From Pedobacter sp. MC2016-05 (GTDB lineage Bacteria; Bacteroidota; Bacteroidia; Sphingobacteriales; Sphingobacteriaceae), in NCBI RefSeq assembly GCF_026239735.1, contig NZ_JAPIVT010000001.1:62001-126000 (forward strand): a stretch of 64,000 nt of DNA, in the 5' to 3' direction. A program made the position numbers and the translations under genes. The notes beneath the pieces are model-generated. The model was not told the DNA's origin. It worked only from the letters and a program-made list of their open reading frames with translations, and made no database searches. Positions 35,145 through 43,944 of the stretch are shown here, in pieces; positions within the stretch are counted from its first letter, which is position 1; every line of letters starts with the position of its first letter.

Positions 35145-35849
35145 TTACACATCATCGTCACTATTCAGAGGTAGCAGCAAGTCTGAATCATTATTAGGTT
35201 TCTTCAAAGTAGATACAGTATTTACACGTTTGCCAACCATCACACGTTTCATAAACTCTTGGGGGAAGGTATCAAGCACAGTCATTTTGGTTTCATCCGG
35301 AAGTGTTTTGCTTAACCATATCTCTTCTTCAGGTTTAGTCAAGATAACAGGCATACGCTTCTTTGCATGAATCTCAGCAACCAAAGGGTTAGCCTCGGTA
35401 GTTAAGATACCGTAGGTACGGAACTTTTCTTTCGTTTCAGGATCAACCCACTGCGACCATAAGCCTGCAAAACAGAACAGCTTTCTATCTTTGACAGTGA
35501 AACGGTAAGGTTGCTGTTCGCCTTTAGCATCTTTCTTCCATTCATAGAAACCATCCGCCATTACCAAACAGGTTTTATGATTTACAAGTAGCGGTCTCCA
35601 CAACTTACTTTCCATTGCCGTTTCACTTTTAATGTTCCAAGTATCACGAGTGAGTTTCAAGCTATCCGCAAAGTAAGGCACAATACCAAAAGCCATCTGT
35701 TGAATGATGTCTGGGTCGTCTGCTGTAATGACCAATCCTTTCTGTGTGATGGCGAGATTATAATTAGGTGTCCACTCCCCTTGAATCTGGTGCGGATGGG
35801 TTTTAAGAATTTCCTTTTCCTCTGCTGTTAATGTATATCTAGCACACAT
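35145..35849 (-). CDS. SOS response-associated peptidase (YedK/HMCES, SRAP family)
   Basis: The 234 residues start M-C-A-R-Y, giving Cys2, the residue that forms the thiazolidine crosslink to abasic sites after Met removal. Other SRAP landmarks are P-N-Y-N-L-A, the glutamate in F-Y-E-W, and I-H-A-K-K-R-M-P-V-I-L with the catalytic His. SRAP proteins shield abasic sites in single-stranded DNA. Mobile elements often carry one next to umuDC-type genes, and here a umuC remnant starts about 150 bp upstream on the same strand, with a tiny ORF between. It is full length and looks functional. Confidence 0.92.
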   Translation of the reverse strand: MCARYTLTAEEKEILKTHPHQIQGEWTPNYNLAITQKGLVITADDPDIIQQMAFGIVPYFADSLKLTRDTWNIKSETAMESKLWRPLLVNHKTCLVMADGFYEWKKDAKGEQQPYRFTVKDRKLFCFAGLWSQWVDPETKEKFRTYGILTTEANPLVAEIHAKKRMPVILTKPEEEIWLSKTLPDETKMTVLDTFPQEFMKRVMVGKRVNTVSTLKKPNNDSDLLLPLNSDDDV

Positions 35850-35887
35850 GGTTACCTTTTAAACACAACAACAATTAACTGAGTAAG

Positions 35888-35995
35888 TTAGTTTTTCTTC
35901 TTCCTTGGTTTCGGAGTCTGTGTATCGTTGATCTGATTTAGCGTTGAAGCTTCTTTAAGTAGGTAGCGTTTAAGTAGGTTCAATAGTTCTTTCAT
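35888..35995 (-). CDS. Possible 35-aa basic peptide between umuC and the SRAP gene
   Basis: An ATG one base past the umuC stop opens a 35-codon frame, M-K-E-L-L-N-L-L-K-R-Y-L-L-K-E and so on, ending in a run of Lys/Arg (P-K-P-R-K-K-K-N). Tight spacing in a same-strand gene row suggests it is translated, but the sequence is too short for family recognition. It may be a coupling peptide or chance. Confidence 0.35.
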   Translation of the reverse strand: MKELLNLLKRYLLKEASTLNQINDTQTPKPRKKKN

Positions 35996-35996
35996 C

Positions 35997-36813
35997 TCAT
36001 TTAACTTTTATAATATCATTCCAGTTTGTGGTGTAGTGCGGACGCAGAAACTCGCGCTTCATAGACCACTTTTGATCCTTACCCTCGCCAGCCATCCGCA
36101 ATGTTCCTGCTCCATAATGTAAGTTGAGTCGATCCAATACCTTGGAAACCTTATCGTATTTAACTCCTTTAAACTCACTGAAGATGTTAAGCTGTACTTC
36201 GGATTCAGATATCAAACCAGTGGCATTCACCTCAACCTTTTGGTACATGTAACCCCGTAAGTAGATTTTCTTTAATCCCCAAAGTGCTGTTTTTATAAGG
36301 TCAACAGTGTTATTGACAGGGTGTTCAAGCGGTATTGTGATTGCCGGATAAGCTTGCAATTCCGCTGCTACAAACTTGTTAGTCAACAATCTAACTGACA
36401 AAACTGTTGTGCATAATTTCTCTCTACGGAGCTTGTTGGCGAGTCGAGCTGCGTAGTTGGATGTTGCTTCAATGAGTTGATTATAATCGCCTGTGAGCTT
36501 TCCGAATGCCCTACTTGTACACATTCCTTTCTTCGGATCAAGTACGGTTTTCAAGGGGATGCAACTTTCACCCCACAATTCACGCCACATCCTAACGCCA
36601 ACTATTGTCATGTGTGTTTGAACCCAGTCAACTGGTAACGCCCGAAACTGTGCTGCTGTTTCGATTCCATCTTTGATAAGCTTATGTGCGAATTGTCTGC
36701 CAACACCCCAAAGATCTTCGACAGGATAGTCTGCAAGTGCATCATTGATCTGTTGTTCGGTTTCCAGTACCATTACGCCGTTGTGTTTTTTCGATGTCCT
36801 GTTTGCAACCTTG
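35997..36813 (-). pseudogene. umuC: umuC-like Y-family polymerase, 3' part (cut by IS21)
   Basis: This holds the C-terminal two-thirds of a UmuC-type lesion-bypass polymerase: the thumb (W-G-V-G-R-Q-F-A-H-K-L), the little-finger domain (near S-V-R-L-L-T-N-K-F), and the DUF4113-like tail. Past its first ATG (36773) the frame continues upstream as L-A-K-V-A-N-R-T-S-K-K-H to the insertion at 36813/36819, so no residues are lost. Joining it to 39525-39952 and removing the IS and one target copy gives 1245 nt, 414 residues plus stop, the expected UmuC size. As it stands the palm and thumb are on separate transcripts, so the polymerase is inactive. Precise excision would restore it. Confidence 0.88.
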
Positions 36814-37063
36814 GCTAGTGTCTATAACGCAAGTCACTGGGCCACTCATTTCGCTGCATAGCGGGCCACCCATTTCATTCGTCACTGGGCCAAAAAAAAG
36901 GCTTTATTTCGCTGGTTATTGGGCCAGCTTTCCGTTATTAGCTTTTTATAAAACGGAGGTAATTGGGCCAAATTTATTTATTCCGGACTTCTAAATACGG
37001 AGGTCAATGGGCCACTTTCCATGATTTATTATAGTCTTGTATCTGAAATATAAAAGCAGATAC

Positions 37064-38611
37064 ATGGCAGGACAACGAATTGATATCATGGAACTTCGCA
37101 CTTTGATTGCATTAAAGCTAAAGAAATTCAGCAACCGAAAGGTAGCTCTCCTTTTGAAGATTAACCGTAAGACCGTTGATGGGTACATCAAACGGTTTAC
37201 CGAACTTGGGATCACCTATGAGGAGCTTTACAAACTTTGTGAATCCGATTTAAATGATCTTTTCACTGAAGAGAGCCAAACCGAGAAACAGCGCTATGAG
37301 GAGCTTTCCGTTTTATTCCCTTCTTTTAAAAAAGAGTTTACCAAGCCCGGGTGCACCCTTCAGGCGCTTTGGAAGGATTATATAGAAAAGCACCCCAAGG
37401 GATATAAATATACCCAGTTTACCCTTCATTACCGCAAATGGAAAAAACTCAATAACCATAGCGGTAAACTGGAGCACAAGGCCGGTGAGAAGCTTTACAT
37501 TGATTTCTGTGGCAAGAAACTGGGATATATTGATAAAGCAACGGGAGAACTTGTGCCTGTTGAGGTATTCGTTGCCGTGCTGCCCTGTAGTCAATATACT
37601 TTTGTAAAAGCAGTCCATTCACAAAAGCGGGAAGATCTGATCTGCTGCCTTGATGCATGTCTGCAGTGGATGGGTGGTGCACCACAGGCTATTGTTTCAG
37701 ATAATCTTAAATCTGCTGTCAGCAAAGGTTCGAAATATGCGCCCATAATCAATAAGACCCTTGCCGATTTCGCCCTACATTATGGTTGCGCAGTTGACCC
37801 TGCCCGTCCGTATCACCCCCAGGATAAGGCCCTTGTGGAGCGGAGCGTAGAACTGGTGTACCAAAGAATCTACTATCCCTTAAGCAAGATTACCTTTTTT
37901 GACCTGGATTCACTTAACAAGGCAATCGCTGAGCAGCTTATAGAATACAACAACTACCTTTTCTCTCATGGAGGCGGTACGCGCAGAAGCTATTTTATTG
38001 ATCTCGAGCGGGATTATCTTTATCGTCTTGTATCTGGACCATACAGCATCCGTTATTATAAAAGGGCTAAGGTCCAGCGTACTTCGCATATCTTTCTCAG
38101 CGAGGACAAGAACTATTACAGCGTTCCATTCAGGTATACCGGGATGTATGTTGAGGTGCAGTATAATCAGGATATTGTAGAGATACTCTATAACCATGTA
38201 CGTATTGCATCGCATGAACGTAGCTACCGACGCGGCAACTATAAAACCATTGAGGAACATATGCCCTCCACTCATCAGGCTTATGGTCAATGGAGTCCGG
38301 AGTACTTCGAGCAGCGGGCAACCCAGATTGGTCCCGGTACACTAAAGTATATTCAGATGCTGCTGAACCAGTCCCGATATCCTGAAATCGCCTATAAGCA
38401 GTCGCTAGGTATCCTTTCCTTTGTCAGGCTATATAGTTCTGAACGGCTTGAAAAGGCCTGCATGAGAGCATCCACCTACCATAAAGCTTCATTTCATACC
38501 GTATCGAATATACTCAAAAACAGACTGGACATGGTGGAAGAAGAAGAAGAAGAAAAAACTGCTTCAACACCTGAACACGGTAATATAAGGGGAGCGGCTA
38601 GCTATCATTAA
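37064..38611 (+). CDS. istA: IS21 transposase IstA
   Basis: A 515-aa transposase from the ATG at 37064. Nine residues upstream from an earlier ATG (37037) look like leader. An N-terminal helix-turn-helix is visible (A-L-L-L-K-I-N-R-K-T-V-D-G-Y-I, residues ~24-40). The DDE catalytic core is D in Y-I-D-F-C-G-K-K, D in S-D-N-L-K-S-A and E in V-E-R-S-V-E. An acidic run (poly-Glu) marks the C-terminus. IstA cuts the element's ends together with the AAA+ helper IstB, whose gene follows after 72 bp. No frameshift or stop, so it is likely active. Confidence 0.93.
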   Translation: MAGQRIDIMELRTLIALKLKKFSNRKVALLLKINRKTVDGYIKRFTELGITYEELYKLCESDLNDLFTEESQTEKQRYEELSVLFPSFKKEFTKPGCTLQALWKDYIEKHPKGYKYTQFTLHYRKWKKLNNHSGKLEHKAGEKLYIDFCGKKLGYIDKATGELVPVEVFVAVLPCSQYTFVKAVHSQKREDLICCLDACLQWMGGAPQAIVSDNLKSAVSKGSKYAPIINKTLADFALHYGCAVDPARPYHPQDKALVERSVELVYQRIYYPLSKITFFDLDSLNKAIAEQLIEYNNYLFSHGGGTRRSYFIDLERDYLYRLVSGPYSIRYYKRAKVQRTSHIFLSEDKNYYSVPFRYTGMYVEVQYNQDIVEILYNHVRIASHERSYRRGNYKTIEEHMPSTHQAYGQWSPEYFEQRATQIGPGTLKYIQMLLNQSRYPEIAYKQSLGILSFVRLYSSERLEKACMRASTYHKASFHTVSNILKNRLDMVEEEEEEKTASTPEHGNIRGAASYH

Positions 38612-38683
38612 TGGAGCATGCTGACCCCGGCTGGAGCTAAAAAACAAATAAATGGTAAACTAACATAATCAACCTCGATCAAA

Positions 38684-39421
38684 ATGAATGAACACAACAC
38701 GGTAGAAAAAATGCGCAGGATGCGCATGAACGCAATGGCTTCACTGTACCACAGTAGCCTCACAGATAATCTGTTTCAGGATTATTCCCTGGATAGTTTC
38801 TTAAGCATGCTGATAGATGCTGAATGGGAGAACAGGCAAAACAGAAACATCCAGAATCTGATAACCAGGGCCGGATTCAAACAGGCAGCCTCAGCTGCTG
38901 ATATTGATTATAAAGCTAAAAGGAATCTGGACAGGACAACTTACGAACGGCTGCTTGGACTGAACTTTATCAGTAGAAAGGAAAATGTTATCATCACCGG
39001 ACCTACAGGTTGCGGAAAGTCATTCCTGTCCCAATGTATTGGCGTAAAGGCATGCCAGTTACTGAATAAAACGATGTACTTCAACACCTCCAGGTTCTTT
39101 GACCTTGCAAAGCTAGCCAAGCTTGATGGTACATATCACCGGCTTATCAAAAAGATACAGACAACAGAACTGTTTATACTGGATGACTTTGGACTGGCGA
39201 CCATTGATCAGGCATCACGTAACGTATTGATGGACGTTGTGGAAGAGCGTCATGAAAAATCATCCACTATAATTGCCACACAGATACCGGTAGCAAATTG
39301 GCATGGCCTAATTGGAGAAAGCACAATTGCAGATGCTATTCTTGACCGGATAGTTTTCTCCTCACACAGGATCGAGCTCGAAGGTGAATCCCTTAGAAAA
39401 AATAAACAATTGAGCACTTAA
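38684..39421 (+). CDS. istB: IS21 helper ATPase IstB
   Basis: A 245-aa DnaC-like AAA+ ATPase. Walker A is G-P-T-G-C-G-K-S-F near 104-112 and Walker B L-F-I-L-D-D-F-G near 160-167. The N-terminal helical region (M-R-M-N-A-M-A-S-L-Y) is the usual IstA/DNA contact part. IstB multimers bind target DNA, stimulate IstA and give target immunity. It ends 103 bp before the right IS terminus. Full length for the family. Confidence 0.93.
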   Translation: MNEHNTVEKMRRMRMNAMASLYHSSLTDNLFQDYSLDSFLSMLIDAEWENRQNRNIQNLITRAGFKQAASAADIDYKAKRNLDRTTYERLLGLNFISRKENVIITGPTGCGKSFLSQCIGVKACQLLNKTMYFNTSRFFDLAKLAKLDGTYHRLIKKIQTTELFILDDFGLATIDQASRNVLMDVVEERHEKSSTIIATQIPVANWHGLIGESTIADAILDRIVFSSHRIELEGESLRKNKQLST

Positions 39422-39524
39422 AAAAAATCACTTATAATTGTAAAAGGAAAGTGGCCCGTTGATTCCTGAAATGACTGGCCCGCAATGCTCCGAAATCCTT
39501 GGCCCATCAATGCCGTTATACACA

Positions 39525-39952
39525 GCTAGTACCTTTGTTGGTGCAATGCCAACACTAATTGGAATGCCAGTGTTATTTATTACAGTTTCCCTAATCTCAA
39601 TACCGTAATCTTGTAGGTTATCGAAACCACTTAACCCTAGAAAGCATTCATCAATACTGTATACTTCCACCTCTGGAGTAAACCTTGCGAGATTAGTCAT
39701 TACCCTTGCACTAATGTCTCCATATAAGGTGTAGTGACTACTGAACACCGCTATGTTGTGCTTTTGGATATCATCCCTAATCTTAAAGTATGGTGCACCC
39801 ATAGCAATACCGCAGGCTTTCGCCTCGTTACTACGAGCGATAACACAGCCATCATTGTTACTTAGAACAACTACTGGAACACCATTATATTGAGGTTCAA
39901 ACAGTCTGTGACAGCTAGCATAGAAATTATTACAGTCTGCCAGTGCGAACAT
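39525..39952 (-). pseudogene. umuC: umuC-like Y-family polymerase, 5' part (cut by IS21)
   Basis: The palm/fingers half of a UmuC-type polymerase. M-F-A-L-A-D-C-N-N-F-Y-A-S-C holds the first metal-binding Asp, D-G-C-V-I-A-R-S-N-E-A-K is the fingers signature, and Y-S-I-D-E-C-F-L has the second Asp-Glu pair. The real frame ends at the IS21 junction after P-T-K-V-L-A. About 30 further codons run into IS sequence to a stop at 39428. It overlaps the umuD-like gene by 23 bp, so the two are translationally coupled. The remaining part lies at 35997-36813. A palm without thumb or little finger should not synthesise DNA. Confidence 0.9.
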
Positions 39953-40376
39953 TCTTCTGCTTTGAATGTGGTAAGCAAGTCCAAGTCACGGCACCGAATA
40001 CATTGATGTTTTTACCTGTGATATTCATGCAGGCATCCATACCGTCATTGATGCATAAGTAGGTATTGTCTCCACTTATAAGAAGTTTACGGGTAAGCCA
40101 TTCATCTTCAATGCAACAAACGATCAACATGCCAGAGGTTACCTTAATTGATTTATCAACTATGATAATACTACCTTTCATGATACCAAAATACCTCATG
40201 TGATCATCATCAGCCTCAAAGTAAAATGTGTTGGTTGGGTCGCTTACGATCCTTTGAGCTATATGTAATCTTTTCTGTTTGTAATCCTCCGCGGGAGATA
40301 TGAAGCCCGAAACACGTGATGGATTGTCCAGTGTATCAAGCACATTGTTCTTTGGTATCTCTAGTTCTCTAATCAT
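39930..40376 (-). CDS. umuD: UmuD-like S24 protein with His in place of the catalytic Ser
   Basis: A 148-aa LexA/UmuD-type protein. The cleavage-region pattern S-G-F-I-S-P-A-E-D-Y is at 23-32, and F-Y-F-E-A-D-D-D-H-M-R-Y-F-G-I aligns with the family's F-F-V-R-V-E-G-D-S-M-I-D-A-G-I. His59 therefore stands where the Ser nucleophile (Ser60 in E. coli UmuD) should be. The general-base Lys is kept (L-T-R-K-L-L, Lys97). The rest of the beta fold looks intact. Normal UmuD self-cleaves on RecA filaments to activate UmuC; this one should not. It may act as an uncleavable partner or as the inactive half of an already broken pair. It is the first gene of umuDC; umuC follows with a 23-bp overlap. Confidence 0.85.
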   Translation of the reverse strand: MIRELEIPKNNVLDTLDNPSRVSGFISPAEDYKQKRLHIAQRIVSDPTNTFYFEADDDHMRYFGIMKGSIIIVDKSIKVTSGMLIVCCIEDEWLTRKLLISGDNTYLCINDGMDACMNITGKNINVFGAVTWTCLPHSKQKNVRTGRL

Positions 40377-40574
40377 AACGCTGTTGCTTTACAGATCAAA
40401 ATTACTAAAAATATTAGCAAAAACAAGTAGTGTTGATAGATAGCTCGAAACTAAAGCTAACGGACTGTTAGACTTTTATTTAAGTGTTGCACATTTTGTT
40501 TATAACTTGGGCTTAAACATAAGGGATAAGAAATAAATTGTGCTTATGACCTTGTAGACTTTACTATAACGTAA

Positions 40575-41318
40575 TCATCTTATAAGTCCGGCTATAGTGC
40601 TATCTTCCATTTTAGCCATTGGGTTGAATGTCGCAATGAGCGCTTCTATAATTTCTCTGTCTCCTGATGATAACTTTGGACTAAGCCTAATTTTCATGTT
40701 CTCGAAAGCTTCTCTTCTTATCTTTAAGAGGTATCCATCAAAAGGAGGTGGCGTTTGCGTCTTTATTAATCGGCTATAACTGCCTGATACTTCTGTTGGT
40801 TTTATATTCCTTTCAATCGGCAATATAATTAGTTGATATCTATGTTCTTGCTCAACTCTCCAAATCGAACGCTTGTATTGAGATAATGCTCTGAGATATA
40901 AACCTTGCGAGTGTTTAATAGGAGGGCTGAGCAAGGTTTCGTCGTCCGTATACATTATCTCCACAGGAGTGTTTTCTGCGCTAGAAATGAAATAACCACG
41001 ATCGTAATCAATGAACTCTTCAGCATTGACAAGCGAGTTTGTAATATCATGCCTTATAGAGTGTGTTGGAAACAGTGGTAGGTCGAGTTCAATTCTTACT
41101 CCTCTCATCAACGGAGTATACATATTCCATAAGGCCAAATCTTCTGTTTCATTCGATGTCCAACTAGAAATAAAAAAATACTGTGCCATTGAATGGAAGT
41201 CACTTGATGTACCCTCTGTAGGATCATTCACTCTATCAAGTCGTCCAAATCGAATTGACATGGATTTTAAGATCAATGCAAGACTATTAATACTGGTATA
41301 GTGATAAAGTTTTTTCAT
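40575..41318 (-). CDS. DUF2971 protein
   Basis: A 247-aa protein with the DUF2971 start: L-Y-H-Y-T-S-I-N-S-L-A, then R-F-G-R-L-D-R-V-N-D-P-T-E, followed by F-F-I-S-S-W-T and a W-R-V-E-Q-E-H-R-Y motif near 170. DUF2971 is widespread in defence islands and phages; a link to ADP-ribosyltransferase-like folds has been suggested, but the activity is unproven. It lies 40 bp after the OLD-family nuclease gene on the same strand, so the two are probably co-expressed and may form one system. Between it and umuD (40377-40574) no gene is seen. Confidence 0.8.
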   Translation of the reverse strand: MKKLYHYTSINSLALILKSMSIRFGRLDRVNDPTEGTSSDFHSMAQYFFISSWTSNETEDLALWNMYTPLMRGVRIELDLPLFPTHSIRHDITNSLVNAEEFIDYDRGYFISSAENTPVEIMYTDDETLLSPPIKHSQGLYLRALSQYKRSIWRVEQEHRYQLIILPIERNIKPTEVSGSYSRLIKTQTPPPFDGYLLKIRREAFENMKIRLSPKLSSGDREIIEALIATFNPMAKMEDSTIAGLIR

Positions 41319-41358
41319 TATTTAGGTGGCTGTTGCATCCATTCTCAAATCTACCTGC

Positions 41359-43110
41359 TTATCTTCCAAACTTAGCTTTAAGCTGTTCAAGCATATCGTT
41401 ATTTACTGGAGCTCTTTCCGCTGTAACCTCAGCAACAGGAACAGCAACAACCTTTGCTTTCACTCCCTCCAGAGAAAGTAAATTTGCTTTAATAGTGTCA
41501 ATATTAGTCCATCCTGCACCCTCGTTCAGATCTAGGTGCTTTGCCACTTCTCTTGCGATTATGTGCTTTGAAGCAGTTCCTAGTAGTTCTTTCTGCACAG
41601 TCTCTTTATCTGTATAATCATTAAAAGCTGATTTCATCGTTGTCTCAAAATCTACTCCGAAAACACAGTAACTATCACTTATAGCCCAATCCTTTGTACC
41701 GATGATTGCAGCCAACTCTTTATCTGCTATTCCTATTGCTTTTAAAGAATCAGTTCTTTGGACACCTTGTTTATCGTGTTTATCATCATTGTCAAAACAA
41801 ACAAATGTTGGGATCCCATAGAGAGTGAACAACCTCCACCATTTAGCAAGATTACCTTTTCCTTGAACTCCTATTATTTCAATACCCTCTCTAGTTACAT
41901 CTAAACCACGTCTCTCCAGATATATAGGTAATGCTAATTCTTCTGTTAGCCCCTCCACTAATACAATTTTCTTAGCGAAGAAGCCGTTGAGTATATGGGT
42001 TGTCGAGTGATTAGCATAAAATGGGACAACTGTTTCAACCTTTGTTTTGTCCGCATTAGCACCTGTATCAATACAATGTTTATGGAGTGACTCAGCTGAA
42101 TGGTTTATCACAGTGGTGGCTTGTCCATCCTTTCTTAATAAGAACAAACCGTCAATGTTTAACAGATCAATAAAGTTTGCACTGTGGGTTGTAATAACTA
42201 TCTGTAGACCATCTGCTGCCATCTTTGTAATCATCTTAGAAAGCCACTTCTGCGCAAGTGGGTGAAGATGGGATTCGGGCTCGTCAAGTATTAAAACAAT
42301 GTCTCCATCTATAAACGATTTGCAATAAGCGTGTGCAAAAGCAAGTGCTAATAATTGTTGTTGACCAGTCCCCAACTCCTCGAAACTTCTTGCATCTGTT
42401 CCCTCAACTGGATTTACACGTAGCGATTTGAAATAGTTGCTCGGATCATAAGCAGAGAAGTCCATTTGCAACATGTATGACATATTTGCAAGTATCTCAC
42501 CTGAGATTGTCGACATACTGCCTTTGAATTGTTTGAACTCAGGAACTTCATCAAACGTATTTTGTATCTCAACATAAAGTTTCTTTAGTGCTGTTACACG
42601 CTGATCATCGCTTACTAGACTTTTATGCAACACTTTCATTACCTTAGATAACAAAGTATACTTTGACGTATAACTCAACTGGTATGAAAGGTTATGTTCA
42701 GAATTAACTATGATAGAGGTTAATTCACCACGCACTTCATTGGTTACATATCCGTTTGGGGTTCCATCTTCCAAAAGGGCAATATACTCAACTTCTGAAC
42801 CCTTGATAGCTTTAAATTTAAATGCATTTATCCTTTGAGCCTGACGACCTAATACTCCCGCAAAGTCTGATACCGCTCCGCTGATAACAATTGGTGTCTT
42901 TGGATTTCGATCGTGATGGTCAAAGTGCTCAATATCTTTATACTTTGGATGATACTCTCCAAATAACATATCTATAGCTCGGATCACATTACTCTTGCCA
43001 CAATTGTTCTCTCCGATTAGTACAACTGGTTTCTTACTAGGAAACCTAATTGTTATCTCATCTCGTATTGATCTAAAGCCCTCTATCGTGATAGAATTTA
43101 ATTTTGCCAT
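41359..43110 (-). CDS. OLD-family ATP-dependent endonuclease (ABC ATPase plus Toprim)
   Basis: From the ATG at 43110 the protein is 583 aa. The N-terminal ABC-type ATPase shows I-G-E-N-N-C-G-K-S-N near 31-40, the signature G-T-G-Q-Q-Q-L-L-A-L-A-F near 245, and Walker B V-L-I-L-D-E-P-E-S-H-L near 275. The Toprim nuclease follows: V-L-V-E-G-L-T-E-E near 379-387 (catalytic Glu) and C-F-D-N-D-D near 434-439. OLD nucleases cut DNA and serve in phage defence, alone or with a partner (e.g. GajA with GajB in Gabija). No UvrD-like GajB is present; the adjacent DUF2971 gene is the only partner candidate. The ATG at 43134 would add eight leader residues. Confidence 0.9.
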   Translation of the reverse strand: MAKLNSITIEGFRSIRDEITIRFPSKKPVVLIGENNCGKSNVIRAIDMLFGEYHPKYKDIEHFDHHDRNPKTPIVISGAVSDFAGVLGRQAQRINAFKFKAIKGSEVEYIALLEDGTPNGYVTNEVRGELTSIIVNSEHNLSYQLSYTSKYTLLSKVMKVLHKSLVSDDQRVTALKKLYVEIQNTFDEVPEFKQFKGSMSTISGEILANMSYMLQMDFSAYDPSNYFKSLRVNPVEGTDARSFEELGTGQQQLLALAFAHAYCKSFIDGDIVLILDEPESHLHPLAQKWLSKMITKMAADGLQIVITTHSANFIDLLNIDGLFLLRKDGQATTVINHSAESLHKHCIDTGANADKTKVETVVPFYANHSTTHILNGFFAKKIVLVEGLTEELALPIYLERRGLDVTREGIEIIGVQGKGNLAKWWRLFTLYGIPTFVCFDNDDKHDKQGVQRTDSLKAIGIADKELAAIIGTKDWAISDSYCVFGVDFETTMKSAFNDYTDKETVQKELLGTASKHIIAREVAKHLDLNEGAGWTNIDTIKANLLSLEGVKAKVVAVPVAEVTAERAPVNNDMLEQLKAKFGR

Positions 43111-43338
43111 ATGTACCGTATTACAGGTTGGCATGTGAGAGCTAACCTAGATTTAACCAAATATATGAATATCTATCACGTTATGAAACTTATATAAGCA
43201 TGCTAATAAAGCTCACCGTTTGCGAACTGAGAAAATGTGTGAGAATCGGCAGTTGCAAAGCAACGGGATTCGATCTATGTTTTAACATAATGTAGTGGCG
43301 AACCATGAACAGAATCAAAAGGTAAATAATGATTGTTT

Positions 43339-43359
43339 TCGATGTTGTGTTTATAAGGT
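43339..43359. repeat. Island intergenic repeat, copy 2
   Basis: A 21-bp match (one mismatch) to 34144-34164, in the 380-bp spacer between the OLD gene and the four-gene operon. The 55-bp repeat follows 61 bp later. The spacer 43111-43491 has no gene. Confidence 0.5.
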
Positions 43360-43420
43360 CAGGAGTGCTCCAAACAGTTGTTTGCCTTTTATAACGACAA
43401 CCATAACACTAACCTCTCAT

Positions 43421-43475
43421 CGCACATTTTTATAATGAAGGGGTTAATAAAACAGATATGATAAGAAAATGTGCA
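43421..43475. repeat. 55-bp hairpin-ended island repeat, copy 2
   Basis: Same length and ends as the copy at 35081-35135 (CGCACATTTTT start, TGTGCA end). It ends 16 bp past the stop of the 145-aa gene, the same position relative to a minus-strand gene end as copy 1. It may be a transcript 3' element. Confidence 0.65.
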
Positions 43476-43491
43476 GCCTTAATGATGGACT

Positions 43492-43929
43492 TTACTCTTC
43501 AATCCATTGAGTAAGATCGTCCACAGGTTGTGGCAATCTTCCTTCTAACCATTTTGTTAATGTGTCTGGTTTAAAGTCTTTATCATCATTTTCTATTACC
43601 CATGATAGATAATCTGTTGGCCCTCCATTCAAGTATGGAGCAGGCGATACAGGATAGAATTTGCTCGGAAGCCTCTCATTTATAGATAAGTAATTGATTA
43701 CGCAGCTGAGTTCTTGAACGGCATGCCAAGCAAGGTCATGATGAATGTCTATTGAAAACTTAACCCACCAGTCGCCTTCAGCATCCGAACCAAATGAAAT
43801 TGGGGTCTGAACTGATGGTCTCATTTCCATCCGAAATAGCCTTATCTCTCTTTCAACATCTGCTCTTCTTTTAGTGTCAATAAGCTTTCCTCCATAATAT
43901 CTTTTCAAGGATAGCACAACTTGGCTCAA
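43492..43929 (-). CDS. Unknown 145-aa protein, last gene of the HNH operon
   Basis: A small soluble acidic protein with no motif I recognise. Visible features are a basic N-terminus (S-L-K-R-Y-Y-G-G-K-L), a Trp pair in D-W-W-V-K-F, and an acidic tail, L-T-Q-W-I-E-E. It begins 15 nt after the stop of the 335-aa gene, so it is the fourth member of a tight operon. Its size and position fit an immunity-type or small specificity subunit, but that is guesswork. The 55-bp hairpin repeat follows its stop. Confidence 0.65.
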   Translation of the reverse strand: MSQVVLSLKRYYGGKLIDTKRRADVEREIRLFRMEMRPSVQTPISFGSDAEGDWWVKFSIDIHHDLAWHAVQELSCVINYLSINERLPSKFYPVSPAPYLNGGPTDYLSWVIENDDKDFKPDTLTKWLEGRLPQPVDDLTQWIEE

Positions 43930-43944
43930 AATGTGTGGTCATAA

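Larger units (their letters stand above)
36819..39524. mobile_element. IS21-family insertion sequence (2706 bp) in umuC
   Basis: The ends read TGTCTATAACG (left) and, inverted, TGTGTATAACG (right), TG...CA termini with one mismatch in 11. A 5-bp target duplication GCTAG flanks it (36814-36818 and 39525-39529). Both ends carry several internal copies of a GGGCCA motif, as IS21 ends do for transposase binding. istA and istB are intact and in the usual order. The clean duplication and open frames suggest a recent insertion. Confidence 0.93.

Noticed and set aside
36819..37030. Repeated GGGCCA blocks as an independent repeat family
   Set aside because: They lie inside the ends of the IS21 element, as transposase-binding repeats do.
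41359..43110. Gabija system (GajA/GajB)
   Set aside because: A GajA-like OLD nuclease is present but no UvrD-like GajB is encoded next to it.
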